Source of the DNA: Leptoclinus maculatus
Lineage: Eukaryota; Chordata; Actinopteri; Perciformes; Stichaeidae
Length of the DNA: 64,000 bases
NCBI GenBank assembly: GCA_032191485.1
Contig: JAVDOI010000016.1
Coordinates: 852,581 to 916,580 of the forward strand
Reading direction: 5' to 3'
In this document: piece after piece, positions 59,701-64,000 of the stretch
Position numbering within the stretch: position 1 is the first letter of the stretch
Layout of the letters: every line of letters begins with the position of its first letter
Made by a program: the position numbers and the translations under genes
Notes under the pieces: generated by a model
The model's input: only the letters and a program-made list of their open reading frames with translations
Databases searched by the model: none
Told to the model about the DNA's origin: nothing

Positions 59701-61329
59701 GGCTAAGCATCTAGCATGATACGTATTTAGTTAGTTTTGTCCGCTGGGTAGACTATCTTTTCTTCAATTTTTTTGTTACCTCTTAGGATAATTGACCTAT
59801 TTTCCCCCTGCACCATTTTGCATCCCGTGTAGAATTATAGCAGATGCAAAGTGGCATCTTTAACTTGCAACCTTTCCATTTGTCAGCAGTGTGGTGCCTT
59901 TCACTCGGGACCACAGCTCAAAATGTGACTCGTATATAAACTCGTATAAAACGTATCACAATAACGCAAGAATCCCAACTGCTACACGTCCGTTGGCCTC
60001 CTGTGCTCGTGTGAACCAGCATGTGTTGCTGTTTCCTGCTTTCATTTTGTACTGGCTGTCCATGCAAACTGAAATCCAGGTCTGTGGTTGTGGTGTCGGT
60101 TCATTAGCTGTGACGTGTCATATAGCGGGTAGAAACATTTATAGCATAGCGTCTCGTGTTTGGTAACTTTTTATGGCCTTTTTGTAAATGTGTGCTTCCA
60201 CTTTCTAGACTTAAACCACGAGGAAGTGAATCCTCAGGAGGGTCAAAGGCACTGACCTCTTCTAGGATTGTTCCTCCAACAAACCCTTTGTTTATGGCAC
60301 ATGCATGCACCACATGTTCCTCACCCTTCACTACTACACTACCCATAATGCATGAGCGCTGCTGCTTCCTGTCAGAGTCGGGCCTGTCGGTCAGACACCG
60401 ACTAAGACGAGTAGATGAGAGTAATTAAGAAGTAAGAGGCAGATCTGTAGGTGTAGTGAAACGATAAAAACAGGGCTTTCTCTCTCTCTTTCTCTGTCCT
60501 TCTCCCCTTTTTCTTTTTCTGTTTTTTTTCCCCCTCTTCTGTTTCATTCAACCCCTTCTTCATTTTACCCGTCCATCACTCTGCCCGTCATGCAGTGGTA
60601 CTAACCAGTGATGGCTCAGAGACACTTCAGTCTCACTACTGGGACTCTCTCAGTGGTTCTCATCCTCTCCGTGTTGTGGAGAACGTCTGGCGAAGCGCAA
60701 AATGAGGCTAAATTATTAGATGCTTAAATGTATTACTCCCAACTGGAGGCGATCACGATGAGGGCCGGTCAAAATTACAACATGCAGAATAAGTATTATC
60801 TGTATTTAAACGATCATTTCAGTATCGATGCTCGGCTACCTGACGTCTCTCCACAGCTCCTCCGGTGAGAACCACTGATCAGTTCAGGCTGGTTTATCCA
60901 AACATGAAAACCACAGACTTCCAAACTTCATTCAACTTTGGAATCTCCTTGTTGTCGTGCATCTAAATGGCAAATTTGACTTTCAAAGTGTCACTTGCAT
61001 TCAAGTTTGTGCGTGTGTTTGTTTTCATGTTTTGAATACGGTCCGGAGAAACGTCACTAAATGTGAAAGTGGTGTCAATATTATTCATCCACCTGAACAC
61101 CTTTCTCACATCCTGGACCGGGATAAACCAGTTTTCACTGTGAGCACTTCAACGTTTCCTCAGTGATGACCACACATCTAACATGCCTGACCATGAGGAA
61201 GGAGAATGTTAGATTCATAGAAATAAACATGTTGAGATATAGAGTACAGGTGTTTTTTAGTAACAGCTGTGTACTCGGCGTGGTTTGTGTTTAGTTTCTC
61301 CTCACCTCCTCCTCTCCTCTCCTTTCCAG

Positions 61330-61440
61330 GCGTGTGGCGACCCCAAGGCCAAGCCCTCCTATCTCGTTGATAAGAACTTGGAGTCTGCGGTTAAATTTAT
61401 TGTCAGGAAGTTCCCCGCTGTGGAGACACGGAACAATAAC
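61330..61440 (+). CDS. nckap1: nckap1 exon 2
   Basis: The exon is 111 nt (37 residues), phase 0 at both ends, with acceptor CTCCTTTCCAG|GCG and donor AAC|GTAAGT. It encodes ACGDPKAKPSYLVDKNLESA through KFPAVETRNNN, matching NCKAP1 almost residue for residue. Confidence 0.97.
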
Positions 61441-61668
61441 GTAAGTGCGCCTGCATGTATGTGTTTGTACGTTGAATGTCTAGACTGAAAGGTTTATTTT
61501 TCTGCACGTAGAACTTTGGAAAATTTTAGCTTTTTGCGTGGAAAATGTAAAATCAACAGCAGCAGTTATTAATCACAATTATCATATTCAGTATACAGTG
61601 TTTAGTCGTAGATATACGTCACTGTTTGATAGTTTCACACCTGTACAACAAGACTGTTCAATACAGTC

Positions 61669-61776
<108 letters not shown>

Positions 61777-62235
61777 AGGTGTGTTGCGTGAACTTAACCG
61801 AGTCATTGCTCATCAAATGTTTCTTTCAGCTTTACTTGTTAGCTTAGCTCTTAGCTTCTGGCCTCTATGTGTTTATGTCAAACTGTCATTTAGTAAACAG
61901 GTGTGTGTGTGTTTGCGTGTGTGTGTGTCGAGCTAACTGCTTTATTCAGTATAACTGTGCAAATATTGTCTCTTACGTTGTTTTCTGCTTTGTTTCTGTG
62001 TTTGTTTGTGTTTTGCATGCTAAACTTGGCTTAATCCGGACTTGTGCTTTTTGGTAAGTTTTTGTATCTAAGTTTCTGTAATTTTTGTATTTTAGTTCAC
62101 GTACTTAAGTTTTTTTTTGTACCTGTTTTTAAAGCTATTTTGGAGTGTGTTGTTGTTTTGTTTGCGTTGCTCTACTTTCCCTCCTCTCTGCTGGCAGCGC
62201 TTTGACTTTCCATCCTTCATCCACTGAGTGACTGT

Positions 62236-62486
62236 GCGGCTGGTTAACTCTCTGGTTAACTCTGGTTAACTGCCTGGTTAACTACCTGGTTAACTCTCTG
62301 GTTAACTCTGGTTAACTACCTGGGTAACTCTCTGGTTAACTGCCTGGTTATCTACCTGGTTAACTGCCTGGTTAACTGCCTGGTTATCTACCTGGTTAAC
62401 TCTCTGGTTAACTGCCTGGTTAACTGCCTGGTTAACTGCCTGGTTAACTGCCTGGTTAACTCTCTGGTTAACTCTCTGGTTGGCTG
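62236..62486. repeat. 12-bp minisatellite (CTGGTTAACTNC)
   Basis: About 20 units of CTGGTTAACTGC, CTGGTTAACTCT or CTGGTTAACTAC are present. A few units are 8 bp, and some carry TTATC instead of TTAAC. Each standard unit has a GTTAAC palindrome. Confidence 0.93.
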
Positions 62487-63688
62487 TTAGTTGGTTAGAG
62501 GGCTTGAGGACCGACCGGCTGCACTAAGGAGCGTTACAGAGCAGATAAACTGAATTATTGTGTCGCTGTGTTTCCCAGTTAATTATTATAATTATTATTA
62601 TTATTATGATGATGAAGAAAGGGCAGGAAAACCTCTTAACATCCACATTTTCTAAGATTAAAGAATAATACCAGTGTTTAATACCTCCTTGGTGCAGCAG
62701 CAGTGATGCACTCTTCACACTTTTCTCCTCTTCATCTTTAAAGTTACAGTTCTGACCTGAAACACATTTACATTCAGTGTGCGTTCTGTCATGTAAATAG
62801 AAAACTGCTTCTCACTCGCTAAACTTACTGCTTTTTACACTTGAGTTTACGTTCCAGCTTGTTAAAAGATTGACGTGAGAATCTTTTAAATGCTGAGTTT
62901 ATAGTCATTGTGTCCACAGACGACATCAGAAGCTCAGAAGAAGGTTTTGGTGCTTTCGATAACGGACTTCCTGTTTCTCTTCCGTCTTTAAACACAATAT
63001 CAAGGGTGGATCGTCTGGCTTTGCTTTGATAGTCGCATTTTACTTTGGTCAAACGTTTTATTCTCTTTTACATTCTTTGCACTTTTATTCTGATCAAAAA
63101 TAACTGAATAGTTTCACAGCATCACCCAACACACAGACCGTATTCAGGAGTATTTCTCCTGTATTCAAGTGAAGGAAATGTTCGACCAAAGTAAAATGAC
63201 TTCACACGCACTTTTAATCTCTCTTTACCGGTGTCTCTCTGTTTGATTCATTAAAGAAAAGCTGGAGTTTTAGCTCCAATGTCGCTGAATTATTCAGCAG
63301 CTGTTTCTAATTTATATCAGTTTGCTGTTAAATTTAGTCAAAATGAAGAGAAACTGTAATTAATTTGAACAAGATTCGATAAACTGTATTGATCCCTGAA
63401 GGGAAAGTCAGTAATTAGATTTATTTTAGGGAGAGAGAGAGAGAGAGATGTGGAGAACAACAATTAACAGAATTGAGTTAAACTCGGTCGGTATTTTTAG
63501 GAGGAATAAAAGCTTTTAGTTGGTAAATGTGATACACAACTCATATAGTTGATTATTTAGTTAATAGTTGTAACATCTACAACAACTTTAAAGGAACATA
63601 AAACACAAGAAGTCACACAGAGAGATACAGTAAATGATAACAGATACGTTTATATATATATATAATATTTTATGTAACGTGTTTACAG

Positions 63689-63781
63689 CAACAGCTGGCT
63701 CAGCTGCAGAAGGAGAAGTCAGAGATTCTGAAGAACCTGGCGCTCTACTACTTTACCTTCGTCGATGTCATGGAATTCAAG
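63689..63781 (+). CDS. nckap1: nckap1 exon 3
   Basis: The exon is 93 nt (31 residues), with acceptor GTGTTTACAG|CAA and donor AAG|GTAAGA, phase 0 at both ends. It encodes [20 protein letters not shown] through VMEFK, a helical segment conserved in NCKAP1. Confidence 0.97.
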
Positions 63782-63875
63782 GTAAGAAACATGGGACACT
63801 GTTCACAGGTTACTGTGGAGGATCATCTGGTGTTAGTGATTCTAAAGATACTTAAACTGACTCCTTCATCAACAG

Positions 63876-63932
63876 GACCACGTGTGTGAGCTGCTGAACA
63901 CCATCGACGCCTGCCAGGTCTTCTTTGACATT
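63876..63932 (+). CDS. nckap1: nckap1 exon 4 (gene continues beyond the window)
   Basis: The exon is 57 nt (19 residues), with acceptor CATCAACAG|GAC and donor ATT|GTAAGT. It encodes [19 protein letters not shown], following exon 3 after a 94-bp intron. The remaining roughly 1,000 residues lie to the right of the window. Confidence 0.97.
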
Positions 63933-64000
63933 GTAAGTAAATAAAGGTTTCACATTCCCTTCCTATTTATGTGGGCTACATGTACCTAATGCTTATCAAA

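Larger units (their letters stand above)
51927..61329 (+). other. nckap1: nckap1 intron 1
   Basis: An intron of 9.4 kb, phase 0. It contains a (TA)n run (52777-52833), a (GT)n run (56601-56637), a GA-rich segment near 55650-55685 and a candidate microexon at 56742-56759. No other coding sequence was recognised. Confidence 0.85.

Overview
The window looks like a piece of a teleost fish genome, probably percomorph-like. It has long (CA)n/(GT)n microsatellites every few kilobases, several dispersed repeat families of fish type, intron-split vertebrate genes and very little coding DNA. Only about 1.1 kb of the 64 kb is host protein-coding. I recognise three vertebrate genes from conserved peptide sequence and splice sites. 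Their order matches, from memory, the human 2q32 neighbourhood (ZNF804A, DUSP19, NCKAP1).

Layout. (1) 1-30032 is mostly repeats and unique non-coding DNA. It is best explained as the large first intron of znf804a, a minus-strand gene whose first coding exon lies at 30033-30143; its zinc-finger exon and large last exon must lie beyond the left edge. This stretch holds an intact non-autonomous LTR retrotransposon (4076-7345, identical 5-bp target duplications), whose interior is one long open frame made of five in-frame minisatellite blocks. It also holds a 699-bp foldback element with a 6-bp target duplication (14001-14699), copies of a roughly 480-bp hAT-like repeat, a 1.2-kb polypurine tract and many microsatellites. 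(2) 30144-31400 is the 5' flank of znf804a, dominated by about 1.1 kb of polypyrimidine. (3) 31400-40359 is gene-free, with one complete hAT-like copy (38386-38878). (4) 40360-50165 is dusp19 on the minus strand, four coding exons giving a 204-residue dual-specificity phosphatase. (5) 50166-51818 is the shared divergent upstream region. (6) 51819 to the right edge is the 5' part of nckap1 on the plus strand: four constitutive coding exons (123 residues of a protein of about 1,130) plus a strong candidate 18-nt microexon at 56742-56759.

How the genes relate. nckap1 encodes the Nap1 subunit of the WAVE actin-regulatory complex. dusp19 encodes a small JNK-pathway phosphatase/scaffold. They are arranged head-to-head with about 1.7 kb between start codons, an arrangement I recall from mammals. 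znf804a encodes a C2H2 zinc-finger protein. I see no sign that the three work in one pathway; their association is conserved synteny. NUP35, which I recall lying between DUSP19 and ZNF804A in human, was not found.

The most interesting items are the nckap1 microexon, the minisatellite-built LTR element, the hAT-like repeat family with 8-bp target duplications, and the overlapping upstream ORF at the znf804a start codon. No RNA genes, CRISPR arrays or bacterial-type features were seen.
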